From an uncultured Chlorobiaceae bacterium (GTDB lineage Bacteria; Bacteroidota; Chlorobiia; Chlorobiales; Chlorobiaceae): DNA of 64,000 nt. The stretch spans positions 1 to 64,000 of the forward strand of contig CAIMHT010000047.1 in assembly GCA_903840935.1 (NCBI GenBank), written 5' to 3'. Under the pieces are notes generated by a model. That model was not told where the DNA came from and searched no databases. It worked only from the letters and a program-made list of their open reading frames with translations. Shown one piece after another: positions 63,092 to 64,000 of the stretch. A program made the position numbers and the translations under genes. Each line of letters begins with the position of its first letter. The first letter of the stretch is position 1.

Positions 63092-64000
63092 ATGGCATAT
63101 TTTAACCATCTTTGTCTCGTTGAGGCTCCCCAGACCATCATAGCCCCCTTTCCCCGTTTTATTACCGACTGTATCGGCGTCTGCTACCTGGCAGCGGCGA
63201 TCGAGCAAGACGTTGAAACGATAGTCATGCCCGAAAATTACTACAATGAAGGGATTTTCGACAGCCTCCGCGCACTGCTGAAAAAAAAGCCGGTTGACCT
63301 CGTTGCCATCTCCTCCATGACCGGAGCCTTCAACCAGGCTGAGCGGCTTGCAAAAATAGCCAAAGAGGCAGGTGCCTTTGTTGTCATGGGCGGCTTTCAC
63401 CCCACCGCGCTCCCCGAAGAGGTACTCAAACTCTCCAGCGTGGACGTTGTCGTAATCGGTGAGGGCGAAGAAACCTTCCGCGAACTGGTGCTCAACGGCC
63501 CCTCACGAGCGGTCAAGGGACTTGCCTACCGCGAAAATGGCGCCATTGTCTACACCGAACCACGGCCCACCATCCAGAATATCGACTCCATCCGCTTTCC
63601 GATGCGCTCCCTCCGCCCCAGCCGATACGGCGAAAAAGGCGACGCCTACTCCATCGACACCATTTACACCTCCCGCGGCTGCCCCTGGAGCTGCTCATTT
63701 TGCGCCAACGACCAGATGCACAAAGGGTGGAGGGGCCGCAGCGCCGAAAATGTGGTCGAAGAGATCGCCCTTTTGCACGACCCCAAAAACAAAAAGCTGC
63801 TCAAAATCTGGGACGCCAACTTTTTGACCAACATCGGGCGGGCCGAAAAAATCTGCGACCTCATGATCGAAAGGGGACTGACCAACTTCCGCATCATGAC
63901 CGAAACGAGAGCCAAAGATCTGGTCAGGGCCGAACGGATACTCGATAAACTGCACAAAATCGGGCTCAGCAAGGTTGGCCTCGGCATCGAAAGCCCGAAC
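63092..64000 (+). CDS. B12-binding radical SAM enzyme (3'-truncated by window edge)
   Basis: 303 codons visible from ATG 63092; open at the right edge. N-terminal cobalamin-binding-like region ([28 protein letters not shown]), then the radical SAM triad [10 protein letters not shown] (C197, C201, C204). This architecture is that of BchE and of the BchQ/BchR methyltransferases of bacteriochlorophyll c/d/e synthesis. A specific member cannot be picked from this fragment. Confidence 0.85.
   Translation, partial: MAYFNHLCLVEAPQTIIAPFPRFITDCIGVCYLAAAIEQDVETIVMPENYYNEGIFDSLRALLKKKPVDLVAISSMTGAFNQAERLAKIAKEAGAFVVMGGFHPTALPEEVLKLSSVDVVVIGEGEETFRELVLNGPSRAVKGLAYRENGAIVYTEPRPTIQNIDSIRFPMRSLRPSRYGEKGDAYSIDTIYTSRGCPWSCSFCANDQMHKGWRGRSAENVVEEIALLHDPKNKKLLKIWDANFLTNIGRAEKICDLMIERGLTNFRIMTETRAKDLVRAERILDKLHKIGLSKVGLGIESPN

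Overview
The window reads as chromosomal DNA of a green sulfur bacterium (Chlorobiaceae, Chlorobium/Pelodictyon type). Support comes from the combination of a carotenoid 1',2'-hydratase (CrtC) directly followed by a Rieske protein/cytochrome b pair, a CruA-family lycopene cyclase-like protein, an NfnAB-type bifurcating flavoprotein pair, and a B12-binding radical SAM enzyme of the bacteriochlorophyll-enzyme superfamily. Species cannot be fixed from sequence alone. Most of the window is densely packed housekeeping DNA. The accessory character is confined to a mod operon, an arsenic cluster, a nickel-uptake cluster and several islands of GC-rich palindromic repeats.

Layout. 1-5.4 kb: end of rpsA, era (opposite strand), then rodA, mtaB and apt. 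5.5-8.3 kb (minus): ftsH, a half-size TSUP permease and an HU/IHF protein. 8.5-13.5 kb: gltX, tRNA-Phe, crtC, petC and petB. The petC leader holds a perfect 15-bp inverted repeat that would hide its ribosome binding site. 13.5-19.1 kb (minus): a 1164-residue GH13 protein, a YqjD/YqjE/YqjK-like trio of small membrane proteins and an SDR. 19.2-22.8 kb (minus): modD-modA-modB-modC behind a structured, terminator-like leader. 23.1-26.8 kb: ArsR, small thioredoxin, permease, arsC and acr3; acr3 carries an in-frame amber codon. 26.8-35.8 kb: a small secreted protein, a YkgJ-type protein, a LolD-like ATPase, a CruA-like protein, ligA, ubiE/menG with hisI, an orphan HlyD-type adaptor and an NYN-S1 protein.

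35.8-42.1 kb: a DUF1499 protein, then a nikMN-cbiQ-nikO-like ECF nickel transporter facing a nikR gene, with a NikR-like dyad upstream of the transporter, followed by NfnB/NfnA. 42.2-47.1 kb: hisH-hisA-scpB-rluB and a helix-hairpin-helix/beta-rich exported protein. 47.1-52.5 kb: TsaC/Sua5, a SEC59/VTE5-type kinase, Ppx/GppA and a PabB-PabC fusion. 53-59 kb: a hypothetical protein, then the minus operon smc-HAD-nusB-nth. 59-60.5 kb: a REP-associated (Y1) transposase bedded in its own repeat family. 60.5-64 kb: cytochrome, M50 protease and folP (minus), and the start of a B12-binding radical SAM enzyme running off the end.

The most unusual material is: (i) a REP/transposase island whose palindromes occur beside and inside the transposase gene and supply stop codons to it and to folP; (ii) candidate RNA regulators ahead of petC and modD; (iii) the interrupted acr3. 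Assignments rest on motif recognition by eye. No searches or folding programs were run.
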